Shown here piece after piece: positions 24,856 to 33,282 of a stretch of DNA of 42,993 nt. Origin of the DNA: Bacteroidaceae bacterium (GTDB lineage Bacteria; Bacteroidota; Bacteroidia; Bacteroidales; Bacteroidaceae); contig JAFZSP010000081.1 of NCBI GenBank assembly GCA_017619335.1, positions 1 to 42,993 on the forward strand. Direction: 5' to 3'. The position numbers were made by a program, and so were the translations under genes. The notes under the pieces are model-generated. The model was not told where the DNA came from. It ran no database searches and was given only the letters and a program-made list of their open reading frames with translations. Each line of letters begins with the position of its first letter. Position 1 is the stretch's first letter.

Positions 24856-25093
24856 CAAGTTTCGCAAGTATGCCAACACACTGTAATTCAAAGCCCCGTA
24901 GGGGCATGATAGGGGTAGCCAGCCGTTTTAACGGCTGGTATGAAGGGGAGGGGAAAAACGCGTGCCTTTAGGTACGCGACAACAGATCCCTATCGCGTAC
25001 CTACGGCACGCATTCCATTGGCGACCACCTTACCAGCCAATGAATTGGCTGGCTACCCTTCTCAAATGCCTACGGCATTACTTGCGAAACTTG
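24856..25093. repeat. 238-bp composite palindrome of nested hairpins (REP/BIME-like)
   Basis: The outer arms CAAGTTTCGCAAGTA (24856-24870) and TACTTGCGAAACTTG (25079-25093) are inverted copies. Inside are paired hairpins in mirror order. GCCCC-GTA-GGGGC (24893-24905) answers AATGCC-TAC-GGCATT (25065-25079). CCAGCCGTT-TT-AACGGCTGG (24919-24938) answers CCAGCCAAT-GA-ATTGGCTGG (25033-25052). CGCGTGCC-TTTA-GGTACGCG (24959-24978) answers GCGTACC-TAC-GGCACGC (24995-25011). Bases differ between partner hairpins but pairing is mostly kept. It fills the gap between the RAYT operon and the CotH-like gene. Confidence 0.88.
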
Positions 25094-25148
25094 AATAAAT
25101 AATAAGGCCGAAGGCACGCGGCTGAGGGTTTAGACTTCGGTGGCGACC

Positions 25149-28100
25149 TTATTCTGCAGTGACGGCAGAGAGCTGCTGCCATTCACCCAGGGTGTCTGAG
25201 GTGAAGAGGGTGTAGGTGGTGCCCTTCTGCAGGCAAGGAGCGGAATAGACGATGGTCTGGGTGGGATAGGCTGGTGTCTGGAGTACAGCGAGTTCACGTC
25301 CGTCGGCATCGGCAATCTTGACATAACGGCGCACGTCCCGGCTCTTATAGAGGCGGAAGGCGGCCTGGGTGGATTTGCTGGCCATCGGCTGTTCGCTCTT
25401 GTAACCTATTCCGATGACGGTGCCGCCATTGCAGTGGAAGTGATTGACGTCAAAGGCGGCTTCTGCACCTTCTGGACTGTAGGTGCTGATGAGGCCTCCG
25501 TTGACAAAGAGGTCCCCCTTAGAATCCAGACCGTCGTTGGTGAGGCTGGACGTGAAGGTGATACCTCCGTTGACGGTCACGGATGAGCCTACCTTGATGG
25601 GGTCGTCATAGGTGGCGATGTAGTGGCTGCCACCATTGATGGTGAGGTTCTTCACCGCAGCCAGTCCCACGGCGCCGTTGTGTCCGAGGGTCTTGATACA
25701 GAGTTGCCCGCCATCCAGCCGGATGTTCTGCGCCATCACGGCACGGGCACCGAGTTCAGGATGTTCCAGGAAGGACGCATCGGTGAGGGTGCCGCTGCCT
25801 GTCATGAGGAAGTAGAGCTGACCATCCTCTACGATGATATCTCCCGAGGTACTGATGCACTTCCCGTCAAACGTGTCATTATAGAAGTTCAATGGGTGTG
25901 AAGTATTGACAATCAAGTCACAATCGGCCGTGACGCTGGAGAGCAAGGCTCCACCTTCTGCCGCCGCCAACAGGCAAGGATGCTGACTCCGGATGTTGAT
26001 GTGCCCGAGCTCAGAAGCGCCACTCACGAGTATCTGCAATCCCTCCAGCGCTGTCTGCAGTGACACCTGCGTCCCCTCCACAGCGGCGGTGATGCCATCC
26101 AGGTTACCGCTGACGACAGCCTCTACCCCATCGAAGAAGACACTAACGGTGCGCTGAGGGATGAAGGTGGAGGGATGAGAGACGAGAGATGAGTGACGCA
26201 CTGGCGCATAGCGAGTGTCAAAGGCAAAAACATGCTGCAAGCTGTCTGGCACAAAGGCTGGTGTGGCATAAAAGTCACCATGTGACGTCCGGACCTCCTT
26301 GATATCACCAATGAGATATGGGTTCTCCCCTGCTTCACGAACGATGGTCATCAGGCTGTCCTTGTAATGAATGGCGGTGAGGCCATCCACCGCTTCCTGA
26401 CGAACTGTGCCAGGCAGGGTGACGGTGTTATCCTCGTGGGTGGAAATGATGTCATTCCCAATCACATACAGGGCGGCAGGCTGCATCGTCTGCTCATACT
26501 CAGTCTCATTGTAAGCCTCATGTTCCCAAGTGGCAGAGGCCATCTGCTGATTGAAGATATTGTAGTTCTCCTGCAGGAAAGACATCATGAATTCCACCTC
26601 CTCCTGCGGCGTGTCGGCGATTTTCACGCTGTTATGATAGGTCGGCAGCCAGCGCGCTTTCTCGCGTTCCCAGGCTCCGGAGGCGACAAACGCGTTGGCA
26701 TATTTCTCCATCAGTGCCCGGACGCGCTGGAGGGAAAGTTGGTGGGTGGAGAGGTACTGCCAGCGATTGTTCATCTTGGTGGCGAAGTCATCGGGACGCA
26801 GGGTCTTGGTCTTGAAACGATGGATGAGATAGTGATAACCTAATTTCTCTCCCCAAGCCATGTGCTTGGCGTCTGTGGCAGCTTCACCACCTCCTGCCAG
26901 ACGGCCTATGGACCCATCCAGATCCCAGAGCGTGAAGAGGTAACGTTGCTGTTTCTGGACGTTGCGGACACTGAGGTAATAGTTCTTCTTCTGATTGTCA
27001 AGCAGTTGGAAAGCCTGAATGAAAAGGATGAAATCAATGACGTTCTGCTCATAGAACCGACTCTGGTACTCCTGAGAGAACTCCGTCTGTCCGATGTGCA
27101 GGAAGTCAATGACATCACAGATGGGGTCGAAGAAAGCCTGACTGAGGCTGTCATCGGGGTACTTCTGCTCCCAGGCGTAGGAGCCTTTGGTTTCCACGTA
27201 TGGCCACAGGAAAGAGTCATTGGCTGGACGCGCGCTGTAGCCGGACAAATAGGTCTCCTCACTCTCCCAATTGGCCTTCCAGAGCAAGCCGCGCTGCACC
27301 ATGGGTGCCTCGGCGGTGGGTGCCTTGGTCTTTTTCAGGTTGAGTTTCTTGCGGTCTATCTTGTCTGTGAAACACATCAGGCCGTAATACTCGCCATTCA
27401 CAAAGACTTCCACAAACTCACCCTGTGTGCCATTGCACTGATAATGATTGTCTTTGGCATAGGGCAGGTCGTCCACACTGTTCCACAAATCCATCATCAC
27501 ACGATTGCGCATGCGGCTGTAATCCGTGTATTCCGCCGAAAGAATCCAGTCATCATCCTTCCGATAGCCCAAGAGGTGGACGTCCTGGCTCTCTCCGTCT
27601 CGTGTCAGTTCCACATTGAAGCTCTTCTTGGGTTTGGAACCCGAAGTGGCCCCGCGCAGACGGATGCTGATGTCTGAATCAAAGCACGCCAAGCCTTCCA
27701 CCTGGGAATTCTTCAGCTTGGTGCGGCATTGGGCATCGATGATGCTGATGTGACCAGCATACTTGCGAGTGTGGTTTTCATCACCTTTGATGACAGAATA
27801 GTGGGCCTCCATTTCCTCCAATGGGCAGTCAATAACGAGGAACGGTAACGTGCTGAAAAAGAGCTTCCACGGATGGTTCTCTTCACCTGTGAAAGTCAAC
27901 GTGTGGGAGATATTGTTCGTCCAGTCGGAGACTGCAAAGTTGCCTTTCGTTCCATTCTCAATGCAGACTCCATCCACTTGAACGCCCGCGTAACGCTCCT
28001 CGTCCCAGCGCAGCGTCCCTTTCACGACCTGCCCGGTGCACGGCTCTATCGTCACATAAATGCTGTTGGCGGCGGTATCAGCCACCAACGGAACCTCATT

Positions 28101-28184
28101 CAGCCACAGCCCGCAGCTGCGCTGGGCAGAAACAGCAAAGCTCGAAAGCAATGCCACACACGCTAAGAATACCTTACCTTTCAT
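25149..28184 (-). CDS. Large exported CotH protein with a C-terminal Cthe_2159-type carbohydrate-binding domain
   Basis: 1011 residues from ATG 28184, with a signal peptide (FLACVALLSSFAVSAQ). Residues about 30-130 are a beta-rich N-terminal region. The CotH domain follows (RLRGATSGSKPKKSFNVELT, DDWILSAEYTDYSRMRNRVM, FVEVFVNGEYYGLMCFTDKID, LFTLWDLDGSIGRLAGGG). The C-terminal about 250 residues are a repetitive beta-helix (GDIIVEDGQLYF, NIRLDGGQLCIKTLG, LTINGGSHYIATYDD, DSKGDLFVNGGLISTYSPEG). This pattern fits the Cthe_2159 polygalacturonate/cellulose-binding family. It is the third gene of the operon with the two genes upstream, 28 bp after the second. No type IX sorting tail was seen at its own C-terminus. 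Confidence 0.85.
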   Translation of the reverse strand: MKGKVFLACVALLSSFAVSAQRSCGLWLNEVPLVADTAANSIYVTIEPCTGQVVKGTLRWDEERYAGVQVDGVCIENGTKGNFAVSDWTNNISHTLTFTGEENHPWKLFFSTLPFLVIDCPLEEMEAHYSVIKGDENHTRKYAGHISIIDAQCRTKLKNSQVEGLACFDSDISIRLRGATSGSKPKKSFNVELTRDGESQDVHLLGYRKDDDWILSAEYTDYSRMRNRVMMDLWNSVDDLPYAKDNHYQCNGTQGEFVEVFVNGEYYGLMCFTDKIDRKKLNLKKTKAPTAEAPMVQRGLLWKANWESEETYLSGYSARPANDSFLWPYVETKGSYAWEQKYPDDSLSQAFFDPICDVIDFLHIGQTEFSQEYQSRFYEQNVIDFILFIQAFQLLDNQKKNYYLSVRNVQKQQRYLFTLWDLDGSIGRLAGGGEAATDAKHMAWGEKLGYHYLIHRFKTKTLRPDDFATKMNNRWQYLSTHQLSLQRVRALMEKYANAFVASGAWEREKARWLPTYHNSVKIADTPQEEVEFMMSFLQENYNIFNQQMASATWEHEAYNETEYEQTMQPAALYVIGNDIISTHEDNTVTLPGTVRQEAVDGLTAIHYKDSLMTIVREAGENPYLIGDIKEVRTSHGDFYATPAFVPDSLQHVFAFDTRYAPVRHSSLVSHPSTFIPQRTVSVFFDGVEAVVSGNLDGITAAVEGTQVSLQTALEGLQILVSGASELGHINIRSQHPCLLAAAEGGALLSSVTADCDLIVNTSHPLNFYNDTFDGKCISTSGDIIVEDGQLYFLMTGSGTLTDASFLEHPELGARAVMAQNIRLDGGQLCIKTLGHNGAVGLAAVKNLTINGGSHYIATYDDPIKVGSSVTVNGGITFTSSLTNDGLDSKGDLFVNGGLISTYSPEGAEAAFDVNHFHCNGGTVIGIGYKSEQPMASKSTQAAFRLYKSRDVRRYVKIADADGRELAVLQTPAYPTQTIVYSAPCLQKGTTYTLFTSDTLGEWQQLSAVTAE

Positions 28185-28212
28185 AACTCTTGAACCTTGA
28201 ACCCTGAAACCC

Positions 28213-30120
28213 TCACCTGAAACTACCCAACGTGGTGGAAACAGCATCTGCGGTGAATTCATATTCGGTCTCGGGAGTGTCACTGAATGAGTTTCCGTAA
28301 CTCAGTATCTTATAACGACCGCCCACTTGAATCTTTTCGTTGGAGAAGAGCACACAAACGGGATTATATGTGCCTGGGACGGGCACAGTCTGGATGAAAT
28401 TGCCATCGGCATCTGACAACGCCAAGCCACAAATGTTCTTCTTCACATAGCAGAGCACACTGGCCTGCTGGCTGGAGTTGTAGGGTTGACAGTTCCGGGC
28501 CCCCAGCGCAACAATTTCTCCGCCATTCACGATGAACGTCTTCCCATCTGTATCCAATCCCATCTGATCGACAGGGCCGCCGACGGTGTAGAGCAAACCG
28601 TCATACATGAACAGGAAACTGACGTCAAAACCATCATTTTCTGTACTGCAAATCATGACGTCGCCGCCGCGGATGTAACAGCCTTCTGCATTCATGCCAT
28701 CATCAACACAGTAGCTGCGGATCGTGCCGCCATTGATGAAGATCTCTTTCTTGGATTCGATTCCCTCAGCCGCGGCACCGCCCGAACAACGGACATAAAC
28801 GTTACCAGAGTTAATGGTCAGGTTGCCAGCAGATTTGATGCCTTTGGGCGAGGCTGCCGCCTCCACTTTCTGTCCGTGGGCGTCCTCTGTCTTCACCTCG
28901 GGAACGCGAGTGCCGCTGGTGCGAACATAAATGTCGGCATCAGAAATAGTGAGCGTGCCGGCACTGACGCCCTTGCCGCCTGTGCCAGTGGAGAAACAGT
29001 AAATCTCACCGCCAGAAAGGCTCATCTCCCACTCGCTCTTCAGCGCACAGCAGGAACTGTAGTCCTGCCAGGTATCATCCCAGAGGGCGTCACCAGTGGT
29101 GATGGATTTGATGACACCGCCCGTGACGGTCAGCAGAGAATCGGAAGTGACGCCTTTGCTGGCCAAACCATCGGCAAAGGCTCTCAGGACGCCGCCACCG
29201 ATGATGATCTGGTCCTTGCCGTAGAGTGCCTTACCCTTCTCGGCGTGGGCGCAGACGTGCACAAAACCGCCCAGCAGGTGGATGTATTTGTCAGAGGCAA
29301 TGCCACATTTCTTGTTGCCATCCACATACAACTGTCCCTCTCCCGAGATACAAATCTTGCCTTCTGCAAAGATGCACCCGCGCTGGTCCTCTCCCTTTAC
29401 CTTATTATATATGGGGCCGTCGGAGAGGGTGTTGACGGTGTTCTCGGCTAATTCTATGAACAAGCGTTTTTTCAACTGACTGTTGATGGCTGGTCCTTGG
29501 GGGTTGGTCAGGTGGACGCCATTCAGCACCAGAAAGGCCCTCTTCTCACTGTAGAGCTTGAAGGAGGCGTCGTGGCTGTTGCCAGTGAGGATATACTTCA
29601 CCCCCGCAGCCGACGTAGAGATGGTCAGATGGGCGCCGTCTTTCTGGACGGTCAGCGAATCCACATCGCCCGTCACAGTCACATCAGAGTCATGATAGGC
29701 CACATTCACTGTCTTCTCCCAAGTGCTATGCGCCACGAAATCATCATACAGCTCACTGCTCTCATCGGTCACCTCGGGCGCTGGCTGCACGAGCACCTTG
29801 TCTGCATCCTCAAAGGCAATATCGTAATCAAAGTCTGAAAGATACCGCTCCGGAAGAACCTTGGCTCGCCATGAATCCTTCTCCTGAAGGCTCATCAAGC
29901 TGATGCCGGACACCGCAAACTCGTGGGGAGTGACGTCACTCCACAGCGTCACCGTCTCTGGCCCATAATCTATTCTACTGACGCCATTGACAATGCGCGT
30001 TCGGGCTCCCTCCCGGATATACACATTTCGTTGTGCCCAGCAAGTGTTCACAGCCAACAACAAGCACAACACGAGGAAACAACCATCGTACTTCATCATC
30101 TCTGAACGCATGAACTTCAT
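28213..30120 (-). CDS. Exported Cthe_2159-type carbohydrate-binding beta-helix protein
   Basis: 635 residues. The ATGA overlap with the gene upstream supports the start at 30120; ATGs at 30111 and 30099 are alternatives. Signal peptide near residues 10-30 (CFLVLCLLLAVNTCWAQ). After an N-terminal module (GVSRIDYGPETVTLWS) comes a long run of GG-turn beta-helix repeats: KKCGIASDKYIHLLGGFVHV, QIIIGGGVLRAFADGLASKG, GNLTINSGNVYVRCSGG, KEIFINGGTIRSYCVDDGMN. This matches the Cthe_2159 family, whose founding member binds polygalacturonic acid. It is second in a three-gene operon. Confidence 0.85.
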   Translation of the reverse strand: MKFMRSEMMKYDGCFLVLCLLLAVNTCWAQRNVYIREGARTRIVNGVSRIDYGPETVTLWSDVTPHEFAVSGISLMSLQEKDSWRAKVLPERYLSDFDYDIAFEDADKVLVQPAPEVTDESSELYDDFVAHSTWEKTVNVAYHDSDVTVTGDVDSLTVQKDGAHLTISTSAAGVKYILTGNSHDASFKLYSEKRAFLVLNGVHLTNPQGPAINSQLKKRLFIELAENTVNTLSDGPIYNKVKGEDQRGCIFAEGKICISGEGQLYVDGNKKCGIASDKYIHLLGGFVHVCAHAEKGKALYGKDQIIIGGGVLRAFADGLASKGVTSDSLLTVTGGVIKSITTGDALWDDTWQDYSSCCALKSEWEMSLSGGEIYCFSTGTGGKGVSAGTLTISDADIYVRTSGTRVPEVKTEDAHGQKVEAAASPKGIKSAGNLTINSGNVYVRCSGGAAAEGIESKKEIFINGGTIRSYCVDDGMNAEGCYIRGGDVMICSTENDGFDVSFLFMYDGLLYTVGGPVDQMGLDTDGKTFIVNGGEIVALGARNCQPYNSSQQASVLCYVKKNICGLALSDADGNFIQTVPVPGTYNPVCVLFSNEKIQVGGRYKILSYGNSFSDTPETEYEFTADAVSTTLGSFR

Positions 30121-30596
30121 CTCACCATAAACTTAATGCTGCTGCCACCCACTCGGAGCACATAAGTGCCTGCCGTGAAACCGTTAAGGCCGACAGTGGT
30201 CGTGTGGCCAACGGTCCGAAGAGAAGGGTTTACACGGCGTCCGCTGAGATCATAGACAGCGACCTTATCGGCGCTGCTGCAGACAATGGTGAGTTTCCCT
30301 TTCTCTATCTTGATCTGATCCTTCTTCTGAGGGATGGCATCAATGGCATCCACTTCCACAAACGACCATGACTCCACATCTGTAAAGTCCCACTGACCTA
30401 CTCGTCCTTCCAGAGCAGACAGCGTGATGGTGTTTTCTGAGAACTCCATCCGTGGTTCCTTGTCAAGACTGCAGACGACCTCTGTGCCGTCTGTCAAATG
30501 GATCTGGAGAGAAGTGCCCGCAAAGTCGGGCAAGCACCCCAACAAAGCGATTATCAGCGCAGATAATCTTTTTCCTTTCAGTATTGAAAGCATCAT
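30117..30596 (-). CDS. Exported protein with a possible type IX secretion C-terminal tail
   Basis: About 159 residues; I use the ATG at 30596. Signal peptide (LSALIIALLGCLPDFAG), then a short beta module (LQIHLTDGTEVVCSLDKEPR, FSENTITL) seen repeatedly in Prevotella surface proteins. The C-terminal 60 residues (KVAVYDLSGRRV...GLNGFTAGTYVLRVGG...KFMVR) have the form of a type IX (Por) secretion sorting domain. It is the first gene of the operon and overlaps the next by ATGA. It may be a small partner or assembly factor for the two large proteins that follow. Confidence 0.72.
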   Translation of the reverse strand: MMLSILKGKRLSALIIALLGCLPDFAGTSLQIHLTDGTEVVCSLDKEPRMEFSENTITLSALEGRVGQWDFTDVESWSFVEVDAIDAIPQKKDQIKIEKGKLTIVCSSADKVAVYDLSGRRVNPSLRTVGHTTTVGLNGFTAGTYVLRVGGSSIKFMVR

Positions 30597-30620
30597 TTCC
30601 AATGCAAGATTGTGATTGTG

Positions 30621-31220
30621 TTAAGACTGGGCTGCATCGGGCAATACGGCGCGATAGAGATTACAGCCGATGAAGTTGCCGAGGACGATGGCCACATAGA
30701 AGAGAAGGATATCTCCGAGGTGAGCTGCCCAGAAGTCCAAGGGCACGCAGAGGTAGTAGAAGGCATCGGCAACACAGTGGGGAAAACCACACATGATGAA
30801 GAGGGGCACACCGAAGAGCAGCGGGAGGTTCTTGCCCTGACGGGCGAAGGTGACGGCAGTGGTCATGATGAAGCCACAACCGATGGCAAGCACGCCACCG
30901 CGCAAGGGGCCTATGGCCAAACGCCCCTCCAGCACGCCTTGGGCCGTCTCCTGCAAGGGCATCGGCGAACAGCGGGCGATGAGAGCCACTGCCAGACAAC
31001 CGATGATGTTGCCCATGAGGATGAGAAGCAGCTGGCCGACTTCACCACGTCGGATAAAGCCGGCTGTGCCGGTGTAGAGTTTGAGCGCATAATGCACTAC
31101 CGTGAGCAGACCAAAGGCGAAGAGCACCGCACCAACGATGCTCTTCTCTGCGAGGTATCCAAAGCCGGCGATGCCGATGCACACGCCGGCGAGGAAAGCG
31201 GAACGAAAAAGGTAAAACAT
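30621..31220 (-). CDS. Formate/nitrite-transporter-family membrane protein (FNT-like)
   Basis: 199 residues with about six hydrophobic segments (LFRSAFLAGVCIGIAGFGYLA, LLLILMGNIIGCLAVALIA, GGVLAIGCGFIMTTAVTFA). The short CGFPHCVADAFYY and IVLGNFIGCNLYR segments are FNT-like. It is shorter than the usual 260-280 residues of FocA/NirC. The permeating anion is unknown. It follows rnfA on the same strand with an inverted-repeat element between, so it may or may not share its transcript. Link to Rnf: a possible way to move a small carboxylate or anion in redox balance (inference). Confidence 0.72.
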   Translation of the reverse strand: MFYLFRSAFLAGVCIGIAGFGYLAEKSIVGAVLFAFGLLTVVHYALKLYTGTAGFIRRGEVGQLLLILMGNIIGCLAVALIARCSPMPLQETAQGVLEGRLAIGPLRGGVLAIGCGFIMTTAVTFARQGKNLPLLFGVPLFIMCGFPHCVADAFYYLCVPLDFWAAHLGDILLFYVAIVLGNFIGCNLYRAVLPDAAQS

Positions 31221-31231
31221 ATTTGATTCTT

Positions 31232-31333
31232 AATTCACAATTCATAATTCATAATTCACAATTAGCACGCTGCACCAGCGTTTTGAATTTCCTGTGAAAT
31301 CAATTGTGAATTATGAATTGTGAATTGTGAATT
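31232..31333. repeat. AT-rich inverted-repeat element between FNT and rnfA
   Basis: A 32-bp arm (31232-31263) made of AATTCACAATTCATAATTCA-type units is an inverted near-copy of 31302-31333 (one mismatch). The 38-bp centre has no obvious feature. It is the same family as the elements at 32558-32683 and 34268-34754. Confidence 0.85.
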
Positions 31334-31340
31334 CAATTAA

Positions 31341-31958
31341 TTATAATCCAAACACTTTGGCCAGGCCGTTATCCACACCGCCGAAGCCCATGAAGGCCAT
31401 GGCGAGAAGACCTGCCACAACGAGGGCAATAGGCATTCCCTGCATCCCCTTGGGAATATCCATCATGGCCAACTGCTCGCGGATGGCAGCAAAGATGGTC
31501 AGTGCCAAGCCAAAGCCGAGCGCCGTGGAAACAGCAAAGACAACACCCGTGAGCAGGTTGGGTTCCAGGCCCTGAGCGTTATAGGTGTTCTGTGCCACGA
31601 GAATGGCCACGCCGAGAATGGCGCAGTTGGTGGTGATGAGGGGCAGGAAGACGCCAAGTGCCTGGTAGAGAGCAGGCGAAACCTTCTTCAAGATGATCTC
31701 CACCATCTGCACGAGGGCAGCGATGACGAGGATAAAGGCGATGGTCTGCAGATAGACCAAGTCGTACTTAATCAGAAGTATCTGAATCAGATAGGTGACA
31801 ATCGTGGCGATGGTCAGCACGAAAGCCACGGCAGCGGACATACCGAGTGCGGTATCTACTTTCTTCGACACACCGAGGAACGGGCAGATTCCGAGGAACT
31901 GCGAGAACACGATGTTGTTCACGAAGATGGCTGAGAAGAATATGAGTAAGTATGCCAT
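31341..31958 (-). CDS. rnfA: Rnf complex subunit RnfA
   Basis: 205 residues, highly hydrophobic with six predicted helices. Conserved RnfA/NqrE segments are present: FVNNIVFSQFLGICPFLGVSKKVDTALGM, ALGVFLPLITTNCAILGVA and STALGFGLALTIFAAIREQL. Membrane subunit of the ion-pumping ferredoxin:NAD+ oxidoreductase. It carries the conserved Cys pair thought to hold a membrane Fe-S centre (CPF and NCAI). It follows rnfE by 6 bp. Confidence 0.95.
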   Translation of the reverse strand: MAYLLIFFSAIFVNNIVFSQFLGICPFLGVSKKVDTALGMSAAVAFVLTIATIVTYLIQILLIKYDLVYLQTIAFILVIAALVQMVEIILKKVSPALYQALGVFLPLITTNCAILGVAILVAQNTYNAQGLEPNLLTGVVFAVSTALGFGLALTIFAAIREQLAMMDIPKGMQGMPIALVVAGLLAMAFMGFGGVDNGLAKVFGL

Positions 31959-31964
31959 TGTCTT

Positions 31965-32549
31965 TTAAATTTTTGCAACTTTTTTTACGACTGCGATAAG
32001 ATAGCCGAGGGCGATGAACGCACCGGGGGCGAGAACAAAGAGAAGCATGCCGTAATTCTCTGAATAAATCACGGTGTCAAAGAGCTTGCCAGTGCCCAGG
32101 AGTTCGCGGATGCCGCCGAGCAGTGTCAGGGCGATGGTGAAGCCCAGGCCGATACCGATACCGTCAAAGAGGCTCTCCACAGGACCGTTCTTGGCTGCGA
32201 AAGCCTCGGCACGTCCAAGTATGATGCAGTTCACCACAATGAGCGGGATGAAGAGGCCGAGCGTCTTATACACCTCCGGAGTGAAAGCTTGCATAATCAT
32301 CTGCAATGCTGTTACGAGGCTGGCAATCACGACGATATACGAGGGGATGCGCACCTGATCTGGCACGAGGCTCTTGATGCAGGAAATGATGAGGTTGGAG
32401 AAGATGAGCACAGCCATCGTTGCCAAACCCATCGACATACCGTTGATGGCGCTGGAAGTGGTTCCCAGCGTGGGACACATACCGAGGAGAAGGACGAAGG
32501 TCGGGTTCTCCTTGAGGATGCCGTTCCAAAGAATCTTAATGTATTTCAT
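31965..32549 (-). CDS. rnfE: Rnf complex subunit RnfE
   Basis: 194 residues of the RnfE/NqrD membrane family, the partner of RnfA. Six hydrophobic segments. Conserved GILKENPTFVLLLGMCPTLGTTSSAINGM and IPLIVVNCIILGRAEAFAAKN. Its start is preceded by the AT-rich inverted-repeat element, not directly by the rnfG stop. Confidence 0.95.
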   Translation of the reverse strand: MKYIKILWNGILKENPTFVLLLGMCPTLGTTSSAINGMSMGLATMAVLIFSNLIISCIKSLVPDQVRIPSYIVVIASLVTALQMIMQAFTPEVYKTLGLFIPLIVVNCIILGRAEAFAAKNGPVESLFDGIGIGLGFTIALTLLGGIRELLGTGKLFDTVIYSENYGMLLFVLAPGAFIALGYLIAVVKKVAKI

Positions 32550-32557
32550 ATTATTTT

Positions 32558-32683
32558 AATTCACAATGCACAATTCACAATTCACAATTGGCTGCGTAAC
32601 GCAACGTCTGGTAAAAAGTTCTGTTGTTCATTGTTATTTAAACGGGTGAATAATTGTGAATTATGAATTATCAATTATGAATT
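32558..32683. repeat. AT-rich inverted-repeat element between rnfE and rnfG
   Basis: Arms 32558-32589 and 32652-32683 are 32 bp each, with several mismatches, built from the same AATTCACAATT-type units. The right arm covers the end of rnfG and supplies its last codons (I-H-N-stop). The 62-bp centre is not recognised. Confidence 0.85.
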
Positions 32684-33282
32684 GATTTTTGTTGTTGACT
32701 GGCACCACTGTTGGCGTCTGTCGCTGAAGCGCCAGCGTAGGCATGGAAGGCAACGTTGACAGCACGGAGGAAGGCACGGGAAGTGATGGTGGAAGCGGTG
32801 ATGGCATCCACGTCGCCACCGTCCTTGGAGACAGTCAGTTCCTTCTCGCCAGGGTTCTTACCGATGATGTCGCCCTTCTCTCCTTTCTGGAACCAGAAGC
32901 TGGCTTTGGCACCAAGCCCAGGCGTTTCAGCATGTTCCAGAACGGTGTAACCCTTGATGGCACCTTCCTCGGAGAAACCGACGAGGACCTTCAGGTTACC
33001 TCCAAAACCATTGGGGTCAATAGCTTGCACAGCCATACCCTGATTGGTGGCATAGAGGATGACATCATTGCCATTGGCATCCTGCACGGTCTTGGTGTCT
33101 TGCACTTGGGCATCTTTCACGCCAAGCACACTGTTGATACCTTCGGCCAGGGTGCGGGCTTTATTCTCTTCAATGGGGCCTGCAGTGATTTGGTTCACAT
33201 AGGCCAATGCTCCTGCTGCAATCACCGAAATGAGAGTCAGCACGCAGAGCATATTGGGTAGTGTGGATGGTAACTTTTTCAT
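32671..33282 (-). CDS. rnfG: Rnf complex subunit RnfG (FMN-carrying)
   Basis: 203 residues: one N-terminal membrane helix (MLCVLTLISVIAAGALAYVN) and a periplasmic FMN-binding domain. GFGGNLKVLVGFSEEG, the ETPGLGAKA segment and ITASTITSRA (covalent FMN threonine in the S(T)xAT-type motif) are present. Overlaps the end of rnfD by 4 bp. The C-terminal residues SIHN read into the inverted-repeat element, so the natural tail appears to have been replaced. Confidence 0.94.
   Translation of the reverse strand: MKKLPSTLPNMLCVLTLISVIAAGALAYVNQITAGPIEENKARTLAEGINSVLGVKDAQVQDTKTVQDANGNDVILYATNQGMAVQAIDPNGFGGNLKVLVGFSEEGAIKGYTVLEHAETPGLGAKASFWFQKGEKGDIIGKNPGEKELTVSKDGGDVDAITASTITSRAFLRAVNVAFHAYAGASATDANSGASQQQKSIHN

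Noticed and set aside
25079..25093. Terminal inverted repeat of an insertion sequence
   Set aside because: The inverted partner lies on the other side of the palindrome (24856), not across the transposase gene, so this is not an IS end.
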